Notes under the pieces: generated by a model
What the model was told of the DNA's origin: nothing
Databases searched by the model: none
What the model saw: the letters and a program-made list of their open reading frames with translations, nothing else
Shown here: piece by piece, positions 1 through 8,052 of the stretch
Position numbering within the stretch: position 1 is the stretch's first letter
Layout: the number at the start of each line of letters is the position of its first letter
Assembly: GCF_904426505.1 (NCBI RefSeq)
Contig: NZ_CAJGBN010000045.1
Location: forward strand, 62,001-126,000
Length of the DNA: 64,000 bases
Source of the DNA: Rubrivivax sp. A210
GTDB taxonomy: Bacteria > Pseudomonadota > Gammaproteobacteria > Burkholderiales > Burkholderiaceae_C
Direction of reading: 5' to 3'
Program-made: the position numbers and the translations under genes

Positions 1-2
1 TG

Positions 3-902
3 CAGCCGCTGGCCCAGGCGGACCCACGCCTGGTGCAGTACGCCGAGACCTTGCTGGCCGGCGCCATCGGCAGCGCCAGCGCGCGTGTGATGATCTCCAG
101 CGTGGTCGAGGAAGAGACGCTCGAGCTGGCCGACGTGATGCGCATCGTCGAGGAGGCCTCGGAGCTGCGCCACCTCAACGAGCAGCTCAAGAGCCTGGAC
201 CGTCTGAAGGACGATTTCATGAGCAGCGTCACGCACGAGTTGCGCACGCCGCTGACCAGCATCCGCGCACTCAGCGAGCTGATGCGCGACGAGCCCGAGA
301 TGGAGGTTGAACAGCGCCAGCAGTTCCTGACCCTGGTGGTGGCCGAGGCCGAACGCCTGAGCCGGCTCGTCAACCAGGTGCTGGACATGGCCAAGATCGA
401 ATCCGGCCACGCCGACTGGCTGAGTGCCGATGTCGACCTTGCGCTCTTGTTGCGCCAGGCGGTGCAGACCACCTCGGAGCTGTTTCGCGAGCGCGGCGCC
501 CGCGTCGAGCTGCTGTGCGAGCCGGGCCTGCCGACGCTGCGTGCCGACCCCGACCGGCTGCTGCAGGTGGTGATCAACCTGCTGTCCAATGCGGCCAAGT
601 TCGTGCCCCAGGGTGAGGGCCGGGTGGAAGTGAAACTGGCGCGGCAGAACGGTGGCGTCACCGTCACCGTACACGACAACGGCCCTGGCGTGCCGGCGGC
701 CCAGCAGGCCCTGGTGTTCGAGAAATTCAGGCAGGGCGGCGACGCCAGCAACCGGCCCCAGGGCACGGGCCTGGGTTTGCCCATCAGCCGCCGCATCGTC
801 GAGCATTTCGGCGGCCGGCTGTGGCTGCGTTCGGAGCCGGGGCAGGGCTCGTGCTTCGGTTTCGACCTGCCGCTGCCGCAAGAAGAGGAGACAAAGACAT
901 GA
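3..902 (+). CDS. Sensor histidine kinase, C-terminal part (5' end outside window)
   Basis: This is the cytoplasmic transmitter part of a two-component kinase. The frame is open to the window edge, so the true start lies upstream. The phospho-acceptor His sits in SSVTHELRTPL (codon at 234-236). The N-box VINLLSNAAKF, the DNGPGVP box and the GTGLGLP box follow, so HisKA and HATPase_c domains are both intact. The stretch before the H-box (LAGAIGSASARVMISSVVEE) resembles the linker of large CbrA-type kinases that carry a sodium:solute symporter domain at the N-terminus. That is recall and cannot be seen here. The stop overlaps the start of the response regulator (ATGA), so the two are co-translated and probably cognate. 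Signal and ligand are unknown. Confidence 0.9.
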   Translation, partial: QPLAQADPRLVQYAETLLAGAIGSASARVMISSVVEEETLELADVMRIVEEASELRHLNEQLKSLDRLKDDFMSSVTHELRTPLTSIRALSELMRDEPEMEVEQRQQFLTLVVAEAERLSRLVNQVLDMAKIESGHADWLSADVDLALLLRQAVQTTSELFRERGARVELLCEPGLPTLRADPDRLLQVVINLLSNAAKFVPQGEGRVEVKLARQNGGVTVTVHDNGPGVPAAQQALVFEKFRQGGDASNRPQGTGLGLPISRRIVEHFGGRLWLRSEPGQGSCFGFDLPLPQEEETKT

Positions 903-1267
903 AGCACCGCATCCTGATCGCCGACGACGAGCCCAACATCCTGATCTCGCTCGAGTTCCTGATGAAGCGCGAGGGCCACGAGGTGCTGCTGGCGCGCAAC
1001 GGCATCGAGGCGCTGGATGCCATACGCCGCGAGCGCCCGGCCCTGGTGCTGCTGGACGTGATGATGCCGGGCAAGAGCGGCTTCGAGGTCTGCCAGGCGG
1101 TGCGCGCCGACGAGTCCCTGGCCGGCATCAAGATCCTCATGCTCACCGCCAAGGGCCGCGACACCGATGTCGCCCAGGGCCTGGGCGTGGGCGCCGATGG
1201 CTACATGACCAAGCCCTTTTCGACCAAGGATCTGGCCACCCGCGTGCGCGAGATGCTGGCGGCATGA
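899..1267 (+). CDS. Single-domain response regulator (CheY-like receiver)
   Basis: The protein has 122 aa and is a lone receiver domain with no output domain. The acidic pocket is D9/D10, the phospho-acceptor is D53 (LLDVMMPG), and the conserved switch residues are T83 (MLTAKG) and K105 (TKPF). The ATG at 899 overlaps the kinase stop, and its own stop (1265-1267) overlaps the start of the exonuclease-fusion gene, so all three are translationally coupled. The likely role is to receive phosphate from the upstream kinase and pass the signal by protein contact. The partner is not evident from sequence, but the downstream PAS/exonuclease protein is an obvious candidate by position. Confidence 0.9.
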   Translation: MKHRILIADDEPNILISLEFLMKREGHEVLLARNGIEALDAIRRERPALVLLDVMMPGKSGFEVCQAVRADESLAGIKILMLTAKGRDTDVAQGLGVGADGYMTKPFSTKDLATRVREMLAA

Positions 1268-3444
1268 TGGCGGCAATGAAGCTCGACCTGCACCGCATCG
1301 CCGCGTCCGTCCTGCCGGGCCTGCTGCTGGCCTTGGTGCTGGGCGGCCTGGGCGGCCTGGTGGCAGCGACGCTGGAGCCGGCCGAGCGTGCCGCGCTGTG
1401 GGCGCTGGTCGAGCCGCGCATAGGCCTGGTCGTGATGCTGTGGTTCGTCGTCGCGCTGGCCTGCGGCATCGGCCTCGGCTGGGCCTGGGAGCATTTCGGC
1501 CGCGCCCCCGGCCGCCTGGCCGAGCGCCTGCAGGTGCTGCTGGCCAGCGACACCCCGCGCGAGTTGGAGGCAGCGGGCAGCGCCGGCAGCCGCGCGCTCA
1601 CCGCCGCTGTCAACAACCTGCTGGGCCAGCGCGATGCGTTGCGCGCCGACACCCAGGCGCGCATCGCCGAGGCCAGCCGCGAGGTCGCCGAGGAGCGCAA
1701 TCGCCTTGCCGCGCTGATGGCCGAGCTGACGCAGAGCGTGGTCGTCTGCAACCTCGACGGCCGCATCCTGCTCTTCAATGCGCGTGCGCGGCTGCAGTTT
1801 CGCGCCCTTACCGAGGGGCCGGCCATCGGCGGGGCCGAGGTCATAGGCCTGGGCCGGTCGATCTACGGTGTGCTCGACCGCCGCCTCGTCGCCCATGCGC
1901 TCGAGGCCGTGCAGCAACGCCTGCAGCGCGGCGCCGCCCACCCGACGGCGCAGTTCGTCACCGGCACGCGCGGCGGCCAGTTGCTGCGCATACAGATGAC
2001 GCCGGTGCGTGCGCCCGGCGATGAAGCGGCTTCGCTCAACGGCTTCGTGCTGATGCTGGACAACATCACGCGCGACCTCGCCGACGACACCGAGCGCGAT
2101 GGCCTGCTGCACCAGCTCACCGAGGGCCACCGCGGCAGTCTGGGCAACCTGCAGGCGGCGGTGGAACTGCTCGACGACCCCGAGCTGGACGCGGCCACGC
2201 GTGAGCGCTTCCTGGCCGTCATCCGCGACGAGATCGGCGGCATGACGCGCCGCCTCAACGAGGCCGCCGAGCGCGGTCTGCGCGACGTGCGCTCGCGCTG
2301 GCCGCTGGAGGACATGCTGGGCGCCGATTTCGTGGCGGCCGCGGCGCGCCGCATCGAGAGCCAGCTGGGCCTGCGCGTGAGCACGGGCGAGGTCGACGGC
2401 CAGCTCTGGCTCAAGGTCGACAGCTACACGCTGATCCAGGCGCTGCAGCACCTGGCCGGCCGCCTGGCCGAGGAGTACGACATCCAGCGCGTGCAGCTGC
2501 GGCTGGGCAGCGCGGTGCAGAACGGCGTTGAGCGCGGCCGGCTGGACCTGGTGTGGGCGGTGCAGGCCATGAGCACCGAGACCGTCACCGCCTGGGAGAC
2601 CGAACCGCTGCGCGCCGGCGACGAGACCAGCGCGCTGACCGTGCGCGACGTCATCGCGCGCCACGGTGGCGCGCTCTGGTTCGAGCGCGCCCGCATCCAG
2701 CAGGAGGCTTTCTTCCGCATCCTGCTGCCGCTGGCCGGCGAGGCCGCGCCGCTGCACGCCGAGCTGCTGGGCCCGCAAAGCAGCCGGCCCGAGTTCTACG
2801 ACTTCGATCTCTTCGCCGCCGGCCAGGCCCACCAGGAGCTGGCGCAGCAGCACCTGGCCGAGCTGAGCTACACCGTCTTCGACACCGAGACCACGGGCCT
2901 GCAGCCCAGCCAGGGCGACGAGATCATCCAGATCGGCGCCACCCGCATCGTCGCCGGCAAGCTGCGCCGGCAGGAAAGCTTCGAGCAGCTGGTCGACCCC
3001 CAGCGCAGCGTGCCCGAGGCCGGCGTCGCCATCCACGGCATCCAGCCCGAGATGCTGCGTGGCCAGCCGCCGATCACCACCGTGCTGCCGGCCTTCCACG
3101 CCTTTGCCCACGACACCGTGCTGGTGGCCCACAACGCCGCCTTCGACATGCGCTTCCTGCAGCTCAAGGAAGACAGCACCGGCATCAAGTTCGACCAGCC
3201 GGTGCTGGACACCCTGCTGTTGAGCGCCGTGATCCACCCCAATCAGGAAAGCCACCGCCTGGAGGCCATTGCCGAGCGACTGGGCGTGACGGTGCTGGGC
3301 CGGCACACGGCGCTGGGCGATGCCATGGTGACGGCCGAGGTCTTCCTGAAGATGGTTCCGCTGCTGCGCCAGATCGGCATCACCACCCTGGGCCAGGCGC
3401 TCGACGCCTCGCGCGAGACCTATCTGGCGCGGGTGAGTTACTGA
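1264..3444 (+). CDS. Membrane PAS / degenerate histidine-kinase-like protein fused to a DnaQ-type 3'-5' exonuclease
   Basis: The protein has 726 aa. Two hydrophobic segments (about residues 15-37 and 50-73) are followed by a coiled linker and a PAS-like region (about 150-270, ALMAELTQSVVVCNLDGRIL). A HisKA/ATPase-like region (about 280-500) follows; its glycine boxes are not recognisable and the N-box is altered (LIQALQHLAGRL), so it is probably inactive as a kinase. The C-terminus (about 535-726) is a DEDDh exonuclease with D540 and E542 (FDTETTG), D628 (AAFDMRF), H681 and D686 (HTALGD). The start at 1264 overlaps the receiver stop. I infer a membrane-bound sensor whose output is a nuclease, or a moonlighting exonuclease fold. 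Similar fusions are, as I recall, annotated simply as 3'-5' exonuclease in Burkholderiales. Confidence 0.85.
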   Translation: MMAAMKLDLHRIAASVLPGLLLALVLGGLGGLVAATLEPAERAALWALVEPRIGLVVMLWFVVALACGIGLGWAWEHFGRAPGRLAERLQVLLASDTPRELEAAGSAGSRALTAAVNNLLGQRDALRADTQARIAEASREVAEERNRLAALMAELTQSVVVCNLDGRILLFNARARLQFRALTEGPAIGGAEVIGLGRSIYGVLDRRLVAHALEAVQQRLQRGAAHPTAQFVTGTRGGQLLRIQMTPVRAPGDEAASLNGFVLMLDNITRDLADDTERDGLLHQLTEGHRGSLGNLQAAVELLDDPELDAATRERFLAVIRDEIGGMTRRLNEAAERGLRDVRSRWPLEDMLGADFVAAAARRIESQLGLRVSTGEVDGQLWLKVDSYTLIQALQHLAGRLAEEYDIQRVQLRLGSAVQNGVERGRLDLVWAVQAMSTETVTAWETEPLRAGDETSALTVRDVIARHGGALWFERARIQQEAFFRILLPLAGEAAPLHAELLGPQSSRPEFYDFDLFAAGQAHQELAQQHLAELSYTVFDTETTGLQPSQGDEIIQIGATRIVAGKLRRQESFEQLVDPQRSVPEAGVAIHGIQPEMLRGQPPITTVLPAFHAFAHDTVLVAHNAAFDMRFLQLKEDSTGIKFDQPVLDTLLLSAVIHPNQESHRLEAIAERLGVTVLGRHTALGDAMVTAEVFLKMVPLLRQIGITTLGQALDASRETYLARVSY

Positions 3445-3634
3445 GGCCTGCTTACGGAGTCGGAAAGGGCTGGATCCTGCCTGCTCAGGCTTCATCCCAG
3501 ATAGCGAAGTCGGTGCCAAACCGCGGGTTTGTCCTGATCGGCGGCAGCCGCAAGGGCCTCAAGCATGTGGGTGTCGGCAGGTTCGTGCCTGGCCTGCGGA
3601 GCGGGCCTGCCGGCGAGAACAGCGAGGGGAAATC

Positions 3635-4414
3635 ATGGGCATCCAGATTTGCAGCACCGGCCACGGGGAAGTCGACGGGCTGATGCGGCGGGCTTCGAGC
3701 CTGAGGGCCTTGTCGGCATCGGAGATCGCCAGGCTGATCAAGGGCATGTACGCCATTCCCGTGCTCGACCCCCGTCGTCTGTCGCAGGCCCAGTCGCTCC
3801 TGCGTGGACTGGGGGTGCGCGACCCCGCCGTGTGCCGGCAGATCGAGGCGTTCGCGCGCCTGGATTTCGCCCGCTTCATGCACAGGGTTCTCACCCGCCC
3901 TCCCGAGCCGCGCCGGGCTGTGCCCGCCGTGCCCTACCGGATCGACCACATTCCGAGCAGTGCGCCCAAGCAGCGGCGCCCAGGCAAGGCTCTGATCGCC
4001 AAGTACCTGACCATCCATTCCACGGGCAACCCGAATTCCAGCGCGCGCAACGAACGATCCTGGTTGACGAACACCGCCAATGACCGCGAGGCCAGCTTCC
4101 ACGTTGTGGTTGACGAGAGCGAGGCCGTCGAGTGCATCCCCTTGGACGAGGTTGCGTGGCACGCTGGCAGCGGAAACCACAGCAGCATCAGCCTGGAGAT
4201 CTGCGAGTCGGGCGACAGGGCCAAGACCTTGCGCAATGCCGTTGCGGTGGCGGCCCGGCTGCTGGCCGAGCGGAAACTCGGCACGCAACAGTTGCTTCGG
4301 CATGCCGACTGGATGTCCAAGAACTGCCCACGCATCCTGATCGACAAGGACTTCCGGGCGGACAAGAGCCAGACCTGGGAGTGGTTCACCTCCGAGGTGG
4401 GCGCGCTGCTGTAG
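3635..4414 (+). CDS. N-acetylmuramoyl-L-alanine amidase family protein (Amidase_2 fold)
   Basis: The protein has 259 aa. The C-terminal half (about residues 120-259) carries amidase_2/PGRP-type features: KYLTIHSTGNPNSSA with the first zinc-ligand-like His, SFHVVVDES, a central AWHAGSGNHSSISLEIC block, and LLRHADWMSKNCPRIL with the late His. This arrangement resembles the CwlA/XlyA type of lysins. The N-terminal 110 residues look like a separate helical region, with no recognisable cell-wall repeat. No signal peptide is visible, so export would need another route. The start ATG is preceded by GAGGGG. It stands alone: no holin or phage genes are nearby, so I do not call it a prophage relic. The role is probably peptidoglycan turnover. 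Confidence 0.75.
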   Translation: MGIQICSTGHGEVDGLMRRASSLRALSASEIARLIKGMYAIPVLDPRRLSQAQSLLRGLGVRDPAVCRQIEAFARLDFARFMHRVLTRPPEPRRAVPAVPYRIDHIPSSAPKQRRPGKALIAKYLTIHSTGNPNSSARNERSWLTNTANDREASFHVVVDESEAVECIPLDEVAWHAGSGNHSSISLEICESGDRAKTLRNAVAVAARLLAERKLGTQQLLRHADWMSKNCPRILIDKDFRADKSQTWEWFTSEVGALL

Positions 4415-4435
4415 CGCCACGGGCCGGCGGTGTAC

Positions 4436-5062
4436 ATGACCCTGATCGACAGTTGCGGCGCTGCCGCGCACCGCAGCGCCAGTGTCGCGCGTTCCCTGGC
4501 CCGGCTCGTGGCCACGCTGCTGGCCGCCGTGATGCCGGCGCCGGCACTGGCCGACGCCCAGGCCCTCATCGCCACGGGCGACGAGGCGCTTGGGCATCTG
4601 GAGAGACGGGATTTCGCCGGGCTCGGCCGGCAAATCTGCCCCGGGCGCCGGCTCGGCTACTCGCCCTATGCCAGGAACCTGACACGCCTGCCGGTGCGCT
4701 GGTTTGACCGTGGGCAGGTGGCAGGATTCGCCACCAGCACCAAGGCCTATTTCTGGGGCCACTACGATGGCAGCGGCAAGAAGATCGTGCTGACACCCTC
4801 GGCCTACCACGACAGCTTCGTGCTGGACCGCGCCTACCGGACCCAGGGGCAAAGGCGGCTGCTCGAAGCGGAGAGCCTTCGGCGCGAACCCGAACTCAAG
4901 GCGCTGTGGGCGGCCTACCCGGGCGTCAGCCTGGTCAGCTATCGCTACCCGGGAACGCCGCAACTCGGAAACAAGGACGCTCGCGAACTGATCCTGATTC
5001 TCGAGGCCAGGGCTTCGGGCGCATGCCTGAGGGGCGTGGCGCACAGCGAGGACACGGTCTAG
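4436..5062 (+). CDS. Secreted protein of unknown function with a YDGSG-type extracytoplasmic domain
   Basis: The protein has 208 aa. The N-terminus is a plausible signal peptide (ARLVATLLAAVMPAPALA, cleavage before DAQA). The mature part contains GYSPYARN, YFWGHYDGSGKKIVLTP, a following SFVLDRAY stretch and VSYRYPGTPQ. That order matches, from memory, an uncharacterised domain found in exported proteins and lipoproteins of several phyla. I cannot name a function. I chose the ATG at 4436; a GTG two codons upstream (4430) is possible. It follows the amidase by 21 bases in the same direction, which suggests a cell-envelope context. Confidence 0.6.
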   Translation: MTLIDSCGAAAHRSASVARSLARLVATLLAAVMPAPALADAQALIATGDEALGHLERRDFAGLGRQICPGRRLGYSPYARNLTRLPVRWFDRGQVAGFATSTKAYFWGHYDGSGKKIVLTPSAYHDSFVLDRAYRTQGQRRLLEAESLRREPELKALWAAYPGVSLVSYRYPGTPQLGNKDARELILILEARASGACLRGVAHSEDTV

Positions 5063-5176
5063 CCCGCCTCTCACCGGCCTTGCATCCGGCGGGTTCCGGT
5101 GGCGCGCCGGGTGCGCGCGGCGCGGGCTGCCACAATGACCGCGGTGGCGTCCCCACTGCCGCCACCGCCCGATTCC

Positions 5177-5479
5177 ATGGCACTTCCCGACCATCCCTTG
5201 CCCCACGACGTGCTGAGCGAACTGCAGCGCGCCAACAAGATAGAGGCCATCAAGCGCCTGCGCCAGGCGACAGGGTTGGGGCTGAAGGAGGCCAAGGACG
5301 CGGTGGATGCGCACCAGCGCGCCGCGGCGCCGGCCGCCGCACCCGGTGCGCCCGGTGTGCATGGCACACGCCTGGCGCCTGGCGAAGTGCCGCGCCAGCG
5401 GCTTGGCAGCTGGCTCTGGACCTTGGCGCTGGCGCTGGCCGCGTTGCTGGCCTTCGCCCTGCTCGGCGGCAAGGCCTAG
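5177..5479 (+). CDS. Small membrane protein with a ribosomal L7/L12 C-terminal-like motif
   Basis: The protein has about 100 aa. Residues about 15-50 (LQRANKIEAIKRLRQATGLG followed by LKEAKDAVD) closely match the helix-turn-helix face of the ribosomal protein L7/L12 C-terminal domain. A proline/alanine-rich linker and one C-terminal transmembrane helix (LWTLALALAALLAFALLGG) follow. Proteins of this kind recur in proteobacteria without known function. The L7/L12-like face might bind a GTPase or another partner at the membrane, but that is inference. The start is uncertain: ATG 5135 is in frame upstream, and neither has a clear ribosome site. Confidence 0.6.
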   Translation: MALPDHPLPHDVLSELQRANKIEAIKRLRQATGLGLKEAKDAVDAHQRAAAPAAAPGAPGVHGTRLAPGEVPRQRLGSWLWTLALALAALLAFALLGGKA

Positions 5480-5500
5480 CCGCTCTTCGCACCGCTGCGC

Positions 5501-5986
5501 ATGCGCATCGTCGGCTGCTTCGTGTTGCTGCTCGCCGGCTGTGCCAGCGACCAACCGGCGCGCCTGGGCACGGCGGCCACAACGCCGCTGTCCGACCTCA
5601 ACCTCGTGCAGGCGCCCATCCCCGAGGCGCTGGCGCGGGCTCAGAAGGGCCCCTACCAGGTGCCGGACGAACCCGGATGCGCCGTGCTGGCGGCCCAGAT
5701 CGCGGCGCTCGACGAGGTGCTGGGCCCCGACCTCGATGCCACAGCGACGCCGGCCAACCCCGGCCTCATCGCTCGCGGCGGCGAAGTGGCCGAGGGCGCG
5801 GCCTTCGGCGCGATCCAGCGCACGGCCGAGGGCGTGATCCCCTTTCGCGGCTGGGTGCGCAAGCTCACCGGGGCCGAGCGCTATTCGAAGCAGGTCGCCG
5901 CGGCCATCGCCGCCGGCACCGTGCGCCGGGCCTTCCTCAAGGGCCTGGGCGGGGCGCAGGCCTGCTTCCAGGGTGCCGGACCGTGA
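5501..5986 (+). CDS. Putative lipoprotein of unknown function
   Basis: The protein has 161 aa. It starts with a short lipoprotein signal peptide ending in the lipobox LLAGC (Cys16). The mature part has PGCAVLAAQIAALDEVLGPD and a conserved-looking IPFRGWVRKLTGAERYSKQV segment, then a small helical AGTVRRAFLKGLG tail. I recall similar small lipoproteins in beta- and gammaproteobacteria without an assigned role. The stop (984-986 of the 5000 block) overlaps the GTG of the downstream permease gene by 4 nt, so expression is coupled. Confidence 0.65.
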   Translation: MRIVGCFVLLLAGCASDQPARLGTAATTPLSDLNLVQAPIPEALARAQKGPYQVPDEPGCAVLAAQIAALDEVLGPDLDATATPANPGLIARGGEVAEGAAFGAIQRTAEGVIPFRGWVRKLTGAERYSKQVAAAIAAGTVRRAFLKGLGGAQACFQGAGP

Positions 5987-6738
5987 GCGCCGAGATCCTG
6001 CTGCTGGCTGCCGGCGCCATCGCGGCCGGCTTCGTGCAGGGTATCTCGGGCTTTGCCTTCAGCATGGTGGCGATGTCGTTCTGGGTCTGGGGCATAGAGC
6101 CGCGCGTGGCCGCGGTGATGGCGGTCTTCGGCAGCCTCTGCGGCCAGCTGCTGGCTGCCTTCACGGTCAGGCGCGGCCTCTCGCTGTCCACGCTGGCGCC
6201 CTTCCTGGCCGGCGGCCTGGTCGGCGTGCCCATCGGCGTGGCGCTGCTGCCGCATCTGAACCCGGCGCTGTTCAAGCTGGTGCTGGGCCTGGTGCTGGTG
6301 GTCTGCTGCCCGGCCATGCTGATGGCCGAGCGCATCCCGCGCATCACCGCGGGCGGACGCGGCGCCGACGGCCTGGTGGGCCTGGTCGGCGGCGCGATGG
6401 GCGGCATCGGCGGCTTCACCGGCGTCGTGCCCTCGCTATGGTGTACTTTGCGCGGCTACGACAAGGATTTGCAGCGCTCGGTGATACAGAACTTCAACCT
6501 CGCGGCGCTGGCGGTCACGATGGCCGGCTATGTGCTCAGCGGTGCCGTCACGGCCGACATGCTGCCCCATTTCGCCATCGTGCTGCCGGCCCTGGTCGTG
6601 CCCTCGTTGCTGGGTGCGCGTGTCTACCGCGGGCTCAGCCCGCTGGCCTTCCGCCGCGTCGTGCTGGCGCTGCTGTCCTGCGCCGGGCTGGCCATGATGG
6701 CCGGCTCGCTGCCCTGGTTGACGGGCCTGCTGCAATGA
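5983..6738 (+). CDS. Sulfite exporter TauE/SafE family (DUF81) membrane permease
   Basis: The protein has 251 aa, with about eight hydrophobic helices in two similar halves. The family pattern is visible: GFVQGISGFAFSMVAM at the start of the first half and GAMGGIGGFTGVVPSL at the start of the second. Members export sulfite, sulfoacetate or other small anions, or take up sulfur compounds; the substrate here is unknown. The start is GTG at 5983, overlapping the lipoprotein stop (GTGA). The stop overlaps the DUF3052 gene (ATGA). No sulfur-metabolism genes are adjacent. Confidence 0.85.
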   Translation: MSAEILLLAAGAIAAGFVQGISGFAFSMVAMSFWVWGIEPRVAAVMAVFGSLCGQLLAAFTVRRGLSLSTLAPFLAGGLVGVPIGVALLPHLNPALFKLVLGLVLVVCCPAMLMAERIPRITAGGRGADGLVGLVGGAMGGIGGFTGVVPSLWCTLRGYDKDLQRSVIQNFNLAALAVTMAGYVLSGAVTADMLPHFAIVLPALVVPSLLGARVYRGLSPLAFRRVVLALLSCAGLAMMAGSLPWLTGLLQ

Positions 6739-7151
6739 GCACCGCGCCCGCCGGCTACTCGGGCACGCCGCTGGCGCGCAAGCTGGGCATCAAGGCGGCG
6801 ATGCGCGTGGTGCTGCGCCATGCACCCGCAGGCTATGCCGACTGGCTGGCGCCGTTGCCGCAGGGGGTTGAATTTGGCAGCCGCGCCAGCGCCACCACCC
6901 AACTCGTCCACCTTTTCGTCGAGCGCCGCGCGCTGCTGGCCGAGGAACTGACCGGCCTGCGCCGCACACTGCCGGTGGATGCCGCGGTCTGGGTCTCCTG
7001 GCCCAAGAAGGCATCGAAGGTGCCTACCGACATCACCGAGGACACCATTCGCGAGCTGGCACTGCCGCTGGGCCTGGTCGACATCAAGGTCTGCGCCGTC
7101 ACCGAGGTCTGGTCGGGGCTGAAGCTGGTGCTGCGCAAGGAGCTGCGCTGA
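6735..7151 (+). CDS. DUF3052 family protein
   Basis: The protein has 138 aa and is cytoplasmic. It shows the DUF3052 hallmarks: SGTPLARKLGIK near the start, a middle LVHLFVERRALL, then VWVSWPKKASKVPTDITED and LVDIKVCAVTEVWSGLKLV. The family's biochemical role is unknown to me. It overlaps the permease stop by 4 nt. Its last codons contain an AAGGAG that appears to serve as ribosome site for the next gene. Confidence 0.85.
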   Translation: MSTAPAGYSGTPLARKLGIKAAMRVVLRHAPAGYADWLAPLPQGVEFGSRASATTQLVHLFVERRALLAEELTGLRRTLPVDAAVWVSWPKKASKVPTDITEDTIRELALPLGLVDIKVCAVTEVWSGLKLVLRKELR

Positions 7152-7762
7152 ACCCCCTGTTCTGGCAATCGCTGTGGATCGGTCTGTCCATCGCGGCGCC
7201 GGTGGGGCCCATAGGCCTGCTGGTGATACAGCGCACCCTGGGCCACGGCGTCGCGGTGGGTCTGGCCACCGGCCTGGGGGCGGCGGTGGCCGATGCCGCC
7301 TATGGCGCGCTGGGTGCCTTCGGCGTCAGCGCGCTCATAGCCCTGCTGCAGCAGCTGCGCCTGCCGCTGGCACTGGTGGGCGGCGCCTTCCTGCTCTGGC
7401 TGGCCTGGCGGACCTGGCATGCGGCGGCGCCGCGCCAGAGCGCACAGATCGAGGCCGCGCCGGCCTTGCTGCCCTCGTTTGCCGGCACCTTTGCGCTCAC
7501 GCTGTCCAACCCGGCCACCATCCTCTCCTTCATCGCCATCTTCGGCGCCCTGGCCGGCCAGGGCCAGCCAGCCTCGCCGGGGTGGATGGTGCTGGGCGTG
7601 CTGGCCGGGTCGGCACTGTGGTGGCTGCTGCTGTGCGCCGCGGTGGGCCTGCTGCGCAGCCGCTTCGACGCCCGCGCCCAGCGCGCGGTGGGCCGGGTCT
7701 CGGCGCTGATGCTGGCGGCCTTCGCGCTGTGGCAGTGGGCCCGGCTTCTGGGCCCGGCCTAG
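7148..7762 (+). CDS. LysE/RhtB family transporter, apparent CTG start
   Basis: The protein has 204 aa if started at CTG 7148. About six membrane helices and the family N-terminal pattern are present: LNPLFWQSLWIGLSIAAPVGPIG. Also present is the later FALTLSNPATILSF. Members export amino acids or related metabolites. No ATG, GTG or TTG exists in frame between 7148 and the GTG at 7202, and starting at 7202 would delete the first conserved helix. CTG 7148 lies 5 nt after AAGGAG (7137-7142) and overlaps the DUF3052 stop as CTGA, exactly where an ATGA would be expected. Confidence 0.8.
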   Translation: MNPLFWQSLWIGLSIAAPVGPIGLLVIQRTLGHGVAVGLATGLGAAVADAAYGALGAFGVSALIALLQQLRLPLALVGGAFLLWLAWRTWHAAAPRQSAQIEAAPALLPSFAGTFALTLSNPATILSFIAIFGALAGQGQPASPGWMVLGVLAGSALWWLLLCAAVGLLRSRFDARAQRAVGRVSALMLAAFALWQWARLLGPA

Positions 7763-7782
7763 CGCCGCGCTACCATGGGGCC

Positions 7783-8046
7783 ATGCTCAAGACGGTCATC
7801 ATCCTGCTGGTCGGCGTGGCGCTGGCCTTTGTGCTGAACCCCGGTCCCGAGGCCCACCGCGACAAGCTCAAATCGGAGATCGCCGCACGCAACCAGCTTG
7901 CCGGCGTGTTGCAGATCGGCGCCCTGGCGGCCTTTGCGTCCACCTACCACACGCTGGGTGTGGCCTCGTACACAACCCTCAACGAGCGCCGCGTCACCTT
8001 CGGCGCCTTCGGCATCGTCTTCGTGCCCGACTTGGGCACGAACTGA
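7783..8046 (+). CDS. Small membrane-anchored or exported protein, unknown function
   Basis: The protein has 87 aa. An N-terminal hydrophobic helix (TVIILLVGVALAFVLNPGP) is followed by a charged segment, a second weakly hydrophobic stretch and a C-terminal VTFGAFGIVFVPDL. It could be anchored or secreted. The overall shape (hydrophobic start, NP motif, then a short beta-like tail) is reminiscent of DUF4359-type proteins, but I am not confident in this. It starts 20 nt after the LysE gene and ends 6 nt before the stop of the convergent CWC gene. Confidence 0.55.
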   Translation: MLKTVIILLVGVALAFVLNPGPEAHRDKLKSEIAARNQLAGVLQIGALAAFASTYHTLGVASYTTLNERRVTFGAFGIVFVPDLGTN

Positions 8047-8052
8047 GGCCAG

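Noticed and set aside
1201..3519. Long minus-strand open frame opposite the exonuclease fusion
   Set aside because: Low-complexity antisense shadow. The plus-strand frame has catalytic exonuclease motifs and coupled starts.
3518..3530. AAACC-GCG-GGTTT palindrome before the amidase
   Set aside because: Only 5-bp arms, no T-run and no adjacent promoter; a single short palindrome of this size is expected by chance.
3635..4414. Prophage remnant, suggested by the lysin-like amidase
   Set aside because: No other phage gene, attachment repeat or composition shift nearby.
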